Below the pieces are notes generated by a model. The model saw only the letters and a program-made list of their open reading frames with translations, ran no database searches and had not been told where the DNA came from. Below, one piece after another: positions 18,827-28,600 of a stretch of 64,000 bases of DNA. The position numbers and the translations under genes were made by a program. Position 1 is the first letter of the stretch, and every line of letters starts with the position of its first letter. Source of the stretch: Bacteroidales bacterium (GTDB taxonomy: Bacteria; Bacteroidota; Bacteroidia; Bacteroidales; P3); assembly GCA_017451385.1 (NCBI GenBank), contig JAFSPS010000046.1:24252-88251 (forward strand), given 5' to 3'.

Positions 18827-21230
18827 AGAGACGCGGTGGCGGGAGCTGCTGGGCTCCCGCACTATACTGATAGCCGGCTATGGTCGTGAGGGGCGCAGCA
18901 GCGAGCGCTTCCTGTCGCGGCTGCTGCCGGCGGAGCAATATGGCGTGGCCGACGGCAACGAAGCTATCCTTGCTGCCGCCCCGCATTACGACCTGATACT
19001 CAAATCACCAGGCATCCCTACGTTGATATTCGAAGGCATCTGCGACATGGAGAAAATAAGCTCGCAGACCGACCTGTTTCTGCAGGTGTATGGCGACAAC
19101 ACCATAGGCATCAGCGGCACCAAAGGTAAGAGCACTACTACAGAGCTGATATACAGCATACTGTCGCAACATGTGCCTGTTGGCGTTGGTGGCGAATACA
19201 GCGAGGTTGTCAAAGCTGGCAACATGGGGATTCCGCTGTTTGACATTATCCCGCAGCTTGACGAGCACACGCTGGTTGTCGCCGAACTGTCGTGCCACCA
19301 GCTCGAAAACATCCATCGGGCACCTCATACGGCGTTGTTGCTCAACCTGTTTCAGGAGCATCTTGACCATTACCACGACTATGAGGGCTATAAGCATGCC
19401 AAACTCAACATTGCGTTGCGGCAGGCGAAGGAGGATACCTTCATTTACTGCACGGATAACGATGACTTGCGAGAGGCTGTGGAGCGGCATGCCCATGCCA
19501 TTGTGTCGCACATGGAGGGCTACGATAGCGCTAACCCGTTTCGATGCACGGCGTCGTCGTCGCTCATTGGCAGCCACAACCGTAGCAATATAACTGCTGC
19601 CGCTGCTGTGGTGCGCCACTATGGGGTGACGGATGAAGCTATAGCCGAGAGCGTGGCAACGTTCAAGGGGTTGAAATACCGTCTGCAACATGTGGGACAG
19701 TATGACGGTATAGATTTCTATGACGACAGCATAAGCACTATCCCTGCAGCCACGATGGCGGCAGTGGAGGCATTAGAGAATGTGGATACGCTCATCCTCG
19801 GCGGCTACGACCGCGGGATAGACTATGGCGACTTCGCGCGGTTCCTTGCCCATTCGGCTGTCCGAAACCTTGTCTTTGTCGGCAGGGCAGGGGATAGGAT
19901 GTTGTCTCTTTATCGCTCTATCGTGGCAGCAGGTGACGATGAGCGAAAGATTTTAAGTAGCGACGACTACGGAGTGATAGTGCCGTGGTGTTTTCGTAAT
20001 ACCGCTGTAGGGCGCATCTGCCTGCTGTCGCCGGCAGCCTCGTCCTACGACAGTTTCAAGAACTTCGAGCATCGGGGACGCTGTTTTGACACGCTGGTGC
20101 ATGATGTGGCGTTGCGTCACGACCTACATCGTCATGCAGGTCTCTCAGGGCATGAGAACTATGCGCACGATGTGATTGTGGCAGCACTGAGAGCTATGCA
20201 CCCCACGGCATTGCATGAACACGTTGGTGGCAACGGCGTTGTTGCCTTCTGGGGGGATAAGGATAAGCCCTGTGTGGCTTTCCGTGCTGACACCGACGCA
20301 TTGCCCATCGGCGAGGCTTGCGGGGTAGGCTATTCGTCGCAGACGGCAGGCGTGTCGCACAAGTGCGGTCACGATGGACATACGGCCACGCTGCTTCATT
20401 TTGCCTCGATGGTAGAGACCGAGGGGCTGCAGCAAGTCATGCTGATATTCCAACCTGAGGAGGAGACGGGGCTCGGCGCAGAGAAAATCATAGACAGCGG
20501 CATCCTTGACAGATACAAAATTTCACACATTTTCGGCATGCACAACCTGCCGGGATACAAGCTGGGGCGCCTTGTCATGGTGCGAGGCACCTTTGCGGCA
20601 GCCTCGTCGGGTGTGGTCTATCACCTGCAAGGGCGGCAGACGCACGCCTCTACGCCAGAGCTGGGAGTCAACCCCGGACTCGCCGTGGCGCAGATAGTAG
20701 AGAGGATGCAAAATCTGAATACCGGTCAGCATGTGCCTCTTGCCACATTCCGCCAGACGACGCTTATATGCATACGACTTGGTGAAGAGGCGTTTGGAAC
20801 GTCGGCAGGTGATGCTGACGTGATGTTCACGCTTAGAGCCTACACCAACGACGGTATGCGAAGCCTTATGGCAGAGGCTGATGCGATAGTGAACGACGCC
20901 TGCGGCAAATTCTCATCGGGACCAGATGCCCTCGTGATGAGTAGTACACAGCGTGAGCCGTTCAATGCTACGGAGAACGATAACGCCACGGTGGAGCGGC
21001 TGGAGGAAATGGCACAGGCTGCGGCAGTGGACTACGAGATGCGTGGTGAGCCATTCCGCTGGTCTGAGGATTTTGCCAACTACCTGATGCGCTATCGGGG
21101 TGCGATGTTTGGCATCGGTGCCGGAGAGAGTCATTCCGAGCTGCACCACCCATTATACGATTTTCCTGATGAGATAATACACAGGGCAGCGTTGCTGTAT
21201 TGCAAAATATTGTGTACCTTTGCAAAATGA
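18816..21230 (+). CDS. MurD-type ligase (MurD2) fused to an M20 amidohydrolase
   Basis: 804 residues with two full domains. Residues 1-~430 are a Mur ligase: N-terminal Rossmann part (ILIAGYGREGRSS), P-loop GISGTKGKSTTTE (~98-110), AELSCHQLENI, LNLFQEHLDHYHDYEGYKHAKLNI with the carbamylated-lysine position, GSHNRSNITAAAAV, and the MurD ending LSPAASSYDSFKNFEHRGRCF (~404-424). Residues ~435-804 are an M20D metallo-amidohydrolase: VAFRADTDALPIGE, KCGHDGHTATLL (Cys517/His519), FQPEEETGLGAEKI (Glu cluster ~548), FGMHNLPG (His576). Both active sites look intact. Next to MurL the ligase would add L-Glu to UDP-MurNAc-L-Ala. The hydrolase's substrate is unknown; trimming or recycling an acyl- or peptidyl-glutamate is an inference. 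Confidence 0.85.
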   Translation: MFYRETRWRELLGSRTILIAGYGREGRSSERFLSRLLPAEQYGVADGNEAILAAAPHYDLILKSPGIPTLIFEGICDMEKISSQTDLFLQVYGDNTIGISGTKGKSTTTELIYSILSQHVPVGVGGEYSEVVKAGNMGIPLFDIIPQLDEHTLVVAELSCHQLENIHRAPHTALLLNLFQEHLDHYHDYEGYKHAKLNIALRQAKEDTFIYCTDNDDLREAVERHAHAIVSHMEGYDSANPFRCTASSSLIGSHNRSNITAAAAVVRHYGVTDEAIAESVATFKGLKYRLQHVGQYDGIDFYDDSISTIPAATMAAVEALENVDTLILGGYDRGIDYGDFARFLAHSAVRNLVFVGRAGDRMLSLYRSIVAAGDDERKILSSDDYGVIVPWCFRNTAVGRICLLSPAASSYDSFKNFEHRGRCFDTLVHDVALRHDLHRHAGLSGHENYAHDVIVAALRAMHPTALHEHVGGNGVVAFWGDKDKPCVAFRADTDALPIGEACGVGYSSQTAGVSHKCGHDGHTATLLHFASMVETEGLQQVMLIFQPEEETGLGAEKIIDSGILDRYKISHIFGMHNLPGYKLGRLVMVRGTFAAASSGVVYHLQGRQTHASTPELGVNPGLAVAQIVERMQNLNTGQHVPLATFRQTTLICIRLGEEAFGTSAGDADVMFTLRAYTNDGMRSLMAEADAIVNDACGKFSSGPDALVMSSTQREPFNATENDNATVERLEEMAQAAAVDYEMRGEPFRWSEDFANYLMRYRGAMFGIGAGESHSELHHPLYDFPDEIIHRAALLYCKILCTFAK
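21191..21222 (+). promoter_or_regulatory. Promoter inside the 3' end of the MurD-M20 gene
   Basis: GTTG at 21191-21194, 20 bases, TACCTTTG at 21215-21222, ending six bases before the stop codon of the upstream gene. It would drive the C69 dipeptidase gene at 21328 with a ~100-base leader. Confidence 0.5.
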
Positions 21231-21327
21231 TTTAATAGAATGACGGCGAAGACGCCTTTCTCGCATGGCTTATTCGTGCCGTTGGGATATAAAAAAGTTA
21301 AAAATAGAATAAAACAAATATAATTAT

Positions 21328-22932
21328 ATGAAAAAGATTTACTTATTTCTTGTTGCGGCGGTGAGTGCCCTGCCTCTTATGGCACAGTTGCCTGCCCCTA
21401 TCGAGGCTCCCGGAGAGAGTTGTACCAGCATCATGGTGGGCTGTAAGGCTTCTGCCGATGGCAGCGTGATGACCTCTCACACTTGCGACGGCCGTTATCG
21501 CACATGGATGACCATAGAGCCTGCTGCCGACTACGAAGCCGGCGCAACATTGGAAGTGTATAAAAACACCATGCACACCAACTTCAGGGGCGATACTACG
21601 GGAGTGCGTTTTGTAGGTATTATACCGCAAGTGCGCCACACCTATGCCTACCTCAATACCGCCTACCCATGCCTCAACGAGCATCAGCTGGCGATAGGAG
21701 AGACCACGTTTGGAGGTCCTTCTGAGCTGCGCAGCGAGAAAGGAATGTTCATGATAGAGGAGTTGCAACGTGTGGCTCTTCAACGGTGTACTACGGCGCG
21801 CGATGCTATACGCCTCATCGGCGAGCTGGTCAAGCGTTACGGATATATTGACGGCGGCGAGTGTATCACCATCGCTGACCCCAAAGAGGTGTGGCAGATG
21901 GAGATAGTAGGTCCCGGCAAAGATAAGATAGGCGGTCTTTGGGTCGCCCAGCGCATACCAGACGACCACGTCGGGGTGAGTGCTAATATTCCGCGTATCG
22001 GCAAGCTGCAACGCCACAATCCCGACTACTTTATGTGCTCAGACAACATAGAACGTGTTGCCAAGCAGTTGAAACTATGGGACGGCAAGGGCGACTTCGT
22101 ATGGTGGAAAGCCTTCAATGCCAGTTATGCCAACGGAAAGAACTTCCGTGAACGCGAGTATTTCATCCTCAGCACGTTGGCACCCTCGTTGCGTCTGCGT
22201 CGCGACATGGACGAGCTTCCTTTCTCCGTCAAGCCAGATGAAAACGTCGATGTGCGCAAGGTCATCGAACTTTTCCGTAGCACCTATGAAGGTACGGAAC
22301 TCGACATGTGCCGCAACCTCAAGATAGAGGTGGAGCGTAAGGACGAGAACGGCAACCCCTACAAGGACAGCATCATCAGTCCTATAGCTAATCCGTGGAT
22401 GACGGGCAATGCCACACGCATATATAATGCATTGAAACCCGGTGTCGTTGAGTTTCAACGTACTGTCAGCGTGGCATGGTGCTCCTATTCGTTCATTACG
22501 CAGCTGCGCAGCTGGCTGCCGGATGCTATTGGCGGCATCTGCTGGATGTCGGTTGATAATCCGGGCGAGAGTCCGCGTGTGCCTATCTTCTGTGGCAATA
22601 CGCGGCTGCCGGAGCCTTACGACCTCTGCGGTCAGAACAAATATAATCCGGATGCTATCGTGTGGAAATACCGCCGTGCCAACAAACTCGCCACGCTGCA
22701 GTGGCAGAGCACCAAAGGACGTGTCTCGCGCGACATCATGGCTTGCGAAGATAAGGCTTTCGAAGGTCTTGAAGCGTTGGAACGCGAAGCGCGTCAGCTG
22801 GAGCGTACAGGCCATTTTGATGAAGTGCCGCAACTGTTGAATAATTACACTACAGACATATACGACTTCACCGTCAGCACATGGCAGAAGCTGGAAGGCG
22901 ACTGCTGGTACTGGTTTGGCTTGGGATTTTAA
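21328..22932 (+). CDS. Secreted C69-family dipeptidase
   Basis: 534 residues with a signal peptide (MKKIYLFLVAAVSALPLMAQ). The mature protein starts soon before ESCTSIMVG, where Cys32 is the expected N-terminal nucleophile after processing. The family (PepD, Ntn-hydrolase fold) cleaves dipeptides with broad specificity. The body has the usual W/N-rich segments (KRYGYIDGGECITIADPKEVWQMEI; GVSANIPRIG) and C-terminal RRANKLA. Preceded by its own promoter inside the end of the MurD-M20 gene, so it is probably independently expressed. Confidence 0.88.
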   Translation: MKKIYLFLVAAVSALPLMAQLPAPIEAPGESCTSIMVGCKASADGSVMTSHTCDGRYRTWMTIEPAADYEAGATLEVYKNTMHTNFRGDTTGVRFVGIIPQVRHTYAYLNTAYPCLNEHQLAIGETTFGGPSELRSEKGMFMIEELQRVALQRCTTARDAIRLIGELVKRYGYIDGGECITIADPKEVWQMEIVGPGKDKIGGLWVAQRIPDDHVGVSANIPRIGKLQRHNPDYFMCSDNIERVAKQLKLWDGKGDFVWWKAFNASYANGKNFREREYFILSTLAPSLRLRRDMDELPFSVKPDENVDVRKVIELFRSTYEGTELDMCRNLKIEVERKDENGNPYKDSIISPIANPWMTGNATRIYNALKPGVVEFQRTVSVAWCSYSFITQLRSWLPDAIGGICWMSVDNPGESPRVPIFCGNTRLPEPYDLCGQNKYNPDAIVWKYRRANKLATLQWQSTKGRVSRDIMACEDKAFEGLEALEREARQLERTGHFDEVPQLLNNYTTDIYDFTVSTWQKLEGDCWYWFGLGF

Positions 22933-23008
22933 GTCCTTGCTTTTCAGTTGTGACAGTAGTAAAACAGGTGAAAAACTTGAAAAATAAAAATCACGATTTG
23001 CAATACGA

Positions 23009-23695
23009 ATGAAAAATATAGCAATTATACTCTCTGGATGTGGCAACCGCGATGGCAGCGAGTTGCAGGAAACATTGTCAATGATGCTTTCTATAGATAA
23101 CATCGGGTGGCACTATCAGTGTTTTGCTCCCGAAGGACTTTTTGAGGTGGTTAGCCATCTTGACGAGCGTAACGCTGATGAGGATTTGGAGGAAGGTACT
23201 TTGGTAGATACCGAGCAGCGAGACATTTTTGAGGAGTCGGCGCGTATAGCACGAGGCAATATCCTTCCGCTCGACCAATATAATCCTGCCGACTATGATG
23301 CGTTGTGCCTTCCGGGCGGCATGGGTGCTGCCCGCAACCTGAGTAGCTATGCTTTTGATGGTCCTCGCATGACGGTCATAGACAGCGTGCATGATGCTAT
23401 CCTTGAGACCTATAGGGCGCATAAGCCTATTTGTGCCGAATGTATTGCTCCAATAATTGTAGCCAAGGTGCTTGGACGTTATGGCGTACATCTTACGCTC
23501 GGGCATGAGTGTCAGGCATCGCAAGTGGTGGAAGGTTTTGGTGCGGTGCATGAGGTCTGCGAGCCCTGCGAGGTGTGCGTGGATAGTGAGCACAAGGTCA
23601 TCACCACACCTGCCTATATGGTTGCTACGCGTATCAGTGAGATTTTTACGGGTTCAGAAAAACTTGTATATGAATTAGAAAAGATGCTTGCATAA
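23009..23695 (+). CDS. elbB: ElbB / DJ-1-like isoprenoid biosynthesis-associated glyoxalase
   Basis: A 228-residue DJ-1/PfpI superfamily protein. It starts NIAIILSGCGNRDGSELQE, as E. coli ElbB does (ILSGCGVYDGSE), and has ARIARGNILPL, LPGGMGAARNLSSYA and the nucleophile region PICAECIAPIIVAKVLG. ElbB has weak glyoxalase activity and was linked genetically to isoprenoid synthesis; its physiological role is unsettled. It stands alone between the dipeptidase and the HerA-like gene. Confidence 0.88.
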   Translation: MKNIAIILSGCGNRDGSELQETLSMMLSIDNIGWHYQCFAPEGLFEVVSHLDERNADEDLEEGTLVDTEQRDIFEESARIARGNILPLDQYNPADYDALCLPGGMGAARNLSSYAFDGPRMTVIDSVHDAILETYRAHKPICAECIAPIIVAKVLGRYGVHLTLGHECQASQVVEGFGAVHEVCEPCEVCVDSEHKVITTPAYMVATRISEIFTGSEKLVYELEKMLA

Positions 23696-23756
23696 GAGTC
23701 AGGCTGAAACATTCAAAGACAGGTAAACACTTTTATACTATCCTAAAAAACAACAA

Positions 23757-25361
23757 ATGTACGATAAAGAACGAGGACTATATGTGGCGCATTGTGATGC
23801 GGGCGACCTTGCGATAGTAGGGCGTATGGCTAATCGGCATGGTCTGATAGCTGGTGCCACGGGTACAGGTAAGACAGTGTCGTTGCAAGTGCTTGCCGAG
23901 ACTTTCTCGCAGGCAGGTGTGCCGTGCTTCATGGCTGACATGAAAGGCGACCTCTCGGGCATCAGCCAGCCTGGGCGTATGAGCGGATTTATCGAAAAAC
24001 GCAAGGATGAATTCGGTTTAGAAAATCCTCATTTTCAGGCTTGTCCTGTACGTTTCCTTGATGTCTTCGGAGAACAGGGGCACCCTATTCGTGCCACGGT
24101 GTCGCAAATGGGGCCGCAGCTGCTGTCGCGCCTCATGGGTCTCAATAACACGCAGGATGGTGTGCTGAACATCGTTTTTCGTATTGCCGACGAACGGAAC
24201 CTGCTCATACTCGATGTCAAGGACTTACGCTCGATGCTCGACTATCTTTCTAAACACGCTAAGGAGTACACTACTAAATATGGCATGATATCGTCGGCAT
24301 CGGTAGGTGCCATACAGCGTGCATTGCTACAGCTTGAGAATCAAGGTGCAGACCGTTTCTTTGGCGAACCCTCGTTTGATGTGTTCGACCTGCTGCAGAC
24401 CGAAAAGGGCATGGGCATCCTCAACGTGTTGGCTGCTGACAAACTGATGATGCAGCCCAAACTATACAGCACCTTCCTGCTCTGGATGCTTGCCGAATTG
24501 TACGACCGTCTGCCAGAAGTTGGCGACCTCGACCTACCGCGCCTTGTATTCTTCTTCGACGAGGCACACATGCTTTTTGACGAGACCTCCAAGGCTTTGG
24601 TAGATAAAATAGAACAGGTGATACGCCTGATACGAAGCAAGGGCGTTGGCATCTACTTCGTAACACAAAATCCTACTGATATTCCCGATAGCATTCTCGG
24701 TCAGCTCGGCAACCGCATACAGCATGCCCTGCGTGCCTACACACCTAAGGACCAGAAAGCTGTGCGCGCTGCCGCCGAGACATTCCGTGCTAACCCGTCG
24801 TTCAAGACGGAAGATGCTATTATGACTCTTGAGACGGGCGAGGCCCTCGTCAGTTTTCTGGACGAGAAAGGTGCTCCATCGATTGTGCAGCGAGCCAAAA
24901 TACTGTTCCCGCTCTCGCAGATAGGAGCTATTGACGGAGGACAGCGTGCTGACATTATACGTCGCAGTATGATATATGGCAAATATGACAATGCCATAGA
25001 CCGAGAGAGTGCCTTCGAGGTACTGCTACGCGAGAGCGAACAGCAGTCTCTCGTCGAGACAGAGCAGCGTCAGTTGGCTGAACAAGAGAAAGAATTGGCT
25101 AAAGCAGAGCGACAGCAGCAGAAGGAAACCACGAAAAAAAGTGAAGGTCTTTTCTCTAAGATTCTCAAAGCCACAATCACAGCCGTCACTGCCACAGCCG
25201 CTACGGCTGCTGGGTCGGCGCTTAGCGATGCAGTGACAGGTAAGAAAACGAAGAGTAGAACTTCGACAACGCAAAAGATGGTGAAAAACACCACATCGGC
25301 AGCTACGCGAACCCTAACACGTGAGCTCACCCGTGGACTTTTGGGCAACCTGTTGAAATAA
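23757..25361 (+). CDS. HerA/YjgR family ATPase (DUF853)
   Basis: 534 residues of the FtsK/HerA-related DUF853 family. Walker A AGATGTGKTVSLQVLAETF is followed by MADMKGDLSGIS, Walker B LVFFFDEAHMLFD, and sensor/arginine-finger region VTQNPTDIPDSILGQLGNRIQHALRAY. The last ~100 residues are a Lys/Glu/Gln coiled stretch followed by an Ala/Thr-rich and basic tail, typical of YjgR proteins. A DNA- or protein-translocating motor is inferred from the family; no partner nuclease (NurA) lies nearby. Followed by a strong terminator. Confidence 0.88.
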   Translation: MYDKERGLYVAHCDAGDLAIVGRMANRHGLIAGATGTGKTVSLQVLAETFSQAGVPCFMADMKGDLSGISQPGRMSGFIEKRKDEFGLENPHFQACPVRFLDVFGEQGHPIRATVSQMGPQLLSRLMGLNNTQDGVLNIVFRIADERNLLILDVKDLRSMLDYLSKHAKEYTTKYGMISSASVGAIQRALLQLENQGADRFFGEPSFDVFDLLQTEKGMGILNVLAADKLMMQPKLYSTFLLWMLAELYDRLPEVGDLDLPRLVFFFDEAHMLFDETSKALVDKIEQVIRLIRSKGVGIYFVTQNPTDIPDSILGQLGNRIQHALRAYTPKDQKAVRAAAETFRANPSFKTEDAIMTLETGEALVSFLDEKGAPSIVQRAKILFPLSQIGAIDGGQRADIIRRSMIYGKYDNAIDRESAFEVLLRESEQQSLVETEQRQLAEQEKELAKAERQQQKETTKKSEGLFSKILKATITAVTATAATAAGSALSDAVTGKKTKSRTSTTQKMVKNTTSAATRTLTRELTRGLLGNLLK

Positions 25362-25382
25362 TTGATTGTTACTTTCTTTTTA

Positions 25383-25416
25383 AAAAAAGGGCGGATTGCA
25401 AAATCCGCCCTTTTTT
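25383..25416. terminator. Rho-independent terminator after the HerA-like gene
   Basis: A 15-base stem (arms 25383-25397 and 25402-25416) with GCAA tetraloop, GC core GGGCGGATT, and T6 at the 3' side with A6 at the 5' side, so it can act in both directions. Confidence 0.9.
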
Positions 25417-25662
25417 GAGTATGTTGAAAGAATACAAATGGTAATACATAATATTTGACGAAGATGCTTTGCTTGATAGTGAAAAAAATATTGTTGAAAA
25501 AATTAGCTTGTCATGAAGACGAAGGAGAAATGGTTGATAATAATATTCAAAAAACTGTATTATTGATAAATAAATCTTATATTTGCAAATCTATATAATG
25601 CGTGTATTGTATTGTTGCAATCGCGCTAAAATGTTGTATATGTATCAAAATATCATAAATAT
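25417..25662. other. Intergenic region before the T9SS cargo cluster
   Basis: AT-rich, no gene seen. A -7-like box TATATTTG lies at 25577-25584, 78 bases before the C10 protease ATG, but I find no properly spaced -33 TTTG, so the promoter call is weak. Confidence 0.4.
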
Positions 25663-28600
25663 ATGAAACTACGACTATTCATTGCTGTCCTAATTCTGTT
25701 TTTATCTCAAATTGCCTATGCTGCTACGGTTGACGAGCATCAAGCCTACCAACGAGCGGTTAAGTGTCTCACAAGAGTTGGAGTATGGCAGCGTGGCGAA
25801 CTAAGACTAATAGACATCTCTCGCGAGGTCAATTATGAAAATCTTTATGTTTATGTAGTCGAAGGTGGTCACGGATTTGCCGTAGTGCCGAAGTGGGAAT
25901 GTGGTAGCAAAGTGGTGGCTTATAGTGCGGAGAATGACTTTGTTCTGCCGATGCCAGCGTCTGTCAAACTATGGTTTGATGGTTGCGATAAGGCTGTAGG
26001 GGAGTATAAGTACAAAAACATTAAAGCAGCAAAAGATGATGCCGACGAGCCATACAGTGCGGTCGGCCCGTTGCTCGGCACTCAATGGTCGCAGAAACCG
26101 CTGTATAACAATGAATGCCCCATGTACGGAACGACACGTTGCGTTACGGGATGTATGGCTACGGCAATGGCACAGGTGATGCGCTACTGGCGTTATCCAG
26201 CTATGGGACAGGGGACGCATAGCTATGAAGAGTCCAATTTCGGCACGCTGACAGTCAATTATGGTGCAGCGACCTACAACTGGAACAATATGCCGCGAGT
26301 ACTCAATGGACATAGTTCTGTTGATGAAGTCGCAGAGGTGGCAAAACTGATGTATCATTCTGGCGTCAGCGTCAATATGGCATACGGAACGGGGGCAAGC
26401 GGCACAATGACTAGTTATGTCCCTATTGCTCTGCGGGATTATTTCAGGTATGATGCTGGAGTGCACGAGATTGTAAAGGACACAATAGAAGATCGGATAT
26501 GGGACATTATCATGTACGGCGAGATAGCCTCCGGACGGCCTGTGATATACAGTGGGAGCAATCAGGAGGACATGGGACATGCCTTTGTCCTTGACGGATA
26601 CGATAACACTGGCTCCTACCACGTTAATTGGGGATGGGGTGGCAACTTTGACGGCTATTATGCTATAGGAGGCTTTAATCCTACAGGCAGTGGCACGGGC
26701 GGTAATACAAACAACGACTATAACTATTACAATTCTGCCATTGTGGGTATTCAGCCTGCGGCAGATGTGCTCACGTTGACGGTGCCGCGTACCAATTTGT
26801 CGCGATGGGGCGATACGCTGATATGCTGGATGCGCACGGGTGCATCCCTCGACGAGTGGACAATAGAAGACGATGCCAACGGCTGGATTACTATTGATGC
26901 TCCAGAGGCTGACGAAAGGAAGTTGGTACGCTTTGCTGTTGTGGCGCAGCGTAATACGACGGGAACCGCAAGGACTGCCACAGTCACCGTGCGTCATGGC
27001 AGCGAGGTTGTTACTGCTGTCCTCACACAGGAGGACAGTTCACCGAGTGCCGACGGATGCTATGGCAATCAGGCAGAGACTTATACCTCTATGGCGCAGA
27101 TAATGCCGGGCGAAATGTTCATAATAAGACCTGAGGCGTTGGGCAACTTCGTTACAGGTCAGAAAGTCGTCTCTTTTTCGTTCGGCACGGGCAGTTATGC
27201 ATCCTTCAATGGCCGTCGATTCAATATTGAGATATACGAAGGAAGCGAATACAGCGAGAGCCTTGACGCTACGGCTGTTGATGGCGACGGGGCTCAAAAC
27301 ATTGGCACGAAGGTCTATAGCCAGTCTTATACAGCTACGGAAGACGGCGTGCATGAGGTACAGTTTGATGTCCCTTACAGCATCACTTCGGGGCGTAATT
27401 TCTGGATTGCTGTCAGGACAATAGACACCACAGTATTCTTCATTGACCATGTGTATATGCATGACTCTATTGATAGTGCTGACTTTCCCGTTGTTGACTC
27501 ATTGCCCAAAGAGTATCTGATATACCGTGCTGCTACAACCGAGGGCGACACGGGTTTGATGATATACTATTCCTATTTCTCGCAGTCGGGTGTCAACCTG
27601 TTGCAATACGGCGTGTTGCCGCATATCTTCTTCTGTGTGGAGAGCGACGAGCTGCCAGTATGCGAGGATGTCCATGATACTATCATTCACGAGTTTTGTT
27701 CTTCCTATCTATGGGAGGATGTGGAATATTCTGTTGCTCAAAGTTTTTCGTTAGTGCGAAGTGGAACTGTTACTGGTGGTTGCGACAGTGTGATTATTGA
27801 CACATTTGCGTTGCGAAGCAACTATGTGGTGCAACAGCGCGAGGCTACCTGCGATACTATGCTGCCTTTTGTATGGCGTGATACGTCAATGATGGATGCC
27901 AGTACTTATCATTTCGTGTATGGAGGTGAGAATGGTTGCGACACGGATTATTACCTTCAGCTTGTCATAGATACGTGTGTGCCAGAAGTCGTCAGCAGCT
28001 GTGAGGATGTTTTTGATACCTTGAGAGTCTCATCCTCCTGTGGGTATTATGATTACCGAGGTACTCGATTCTATTCTAATATAGATGAAGATTTGTCGTC
28101 TGTCTTAGACAGTTATACGGTTGCTGGTGCTATTGAAGGAGGATGTGATAGCGTATATGTCATTTTTATTCGTGAAAGCTATATAGATTTATCCGAACTG
28201 ATTGATTCTATGGTTTGTTCCGATGTTCTCCCTTTCCTGTGGGGCGACAGCGTGGCGTATCGTCCGGGCGTATATTATGCATCATTCCCCAATAGTAACA
28301 GCATTGACTGTGATTCGGTTATTGCTGTGAGACTTAATGTTGAGGATTGTGTGCCATCGGAGTGTGAGGATGTCCAAGAAAGCGTCGTTATATCTGCATG
28401 CGATAGTGTGGTATGGAATGACAGCCTATTTGTTGAGACGGGAGTCTATACTGTTATAGCAGAAGGTGCTGCGAATGGTTGCGATAGCATCTACGCGGTA
28501 GATGTGACGATAATGACGAGTCCGCAACGTGATACGCTTGTGAGTGTGTGCGATAGTGCATGGCTTTTTGATTCGCTCTATCGTGTTACTGACGACTACC

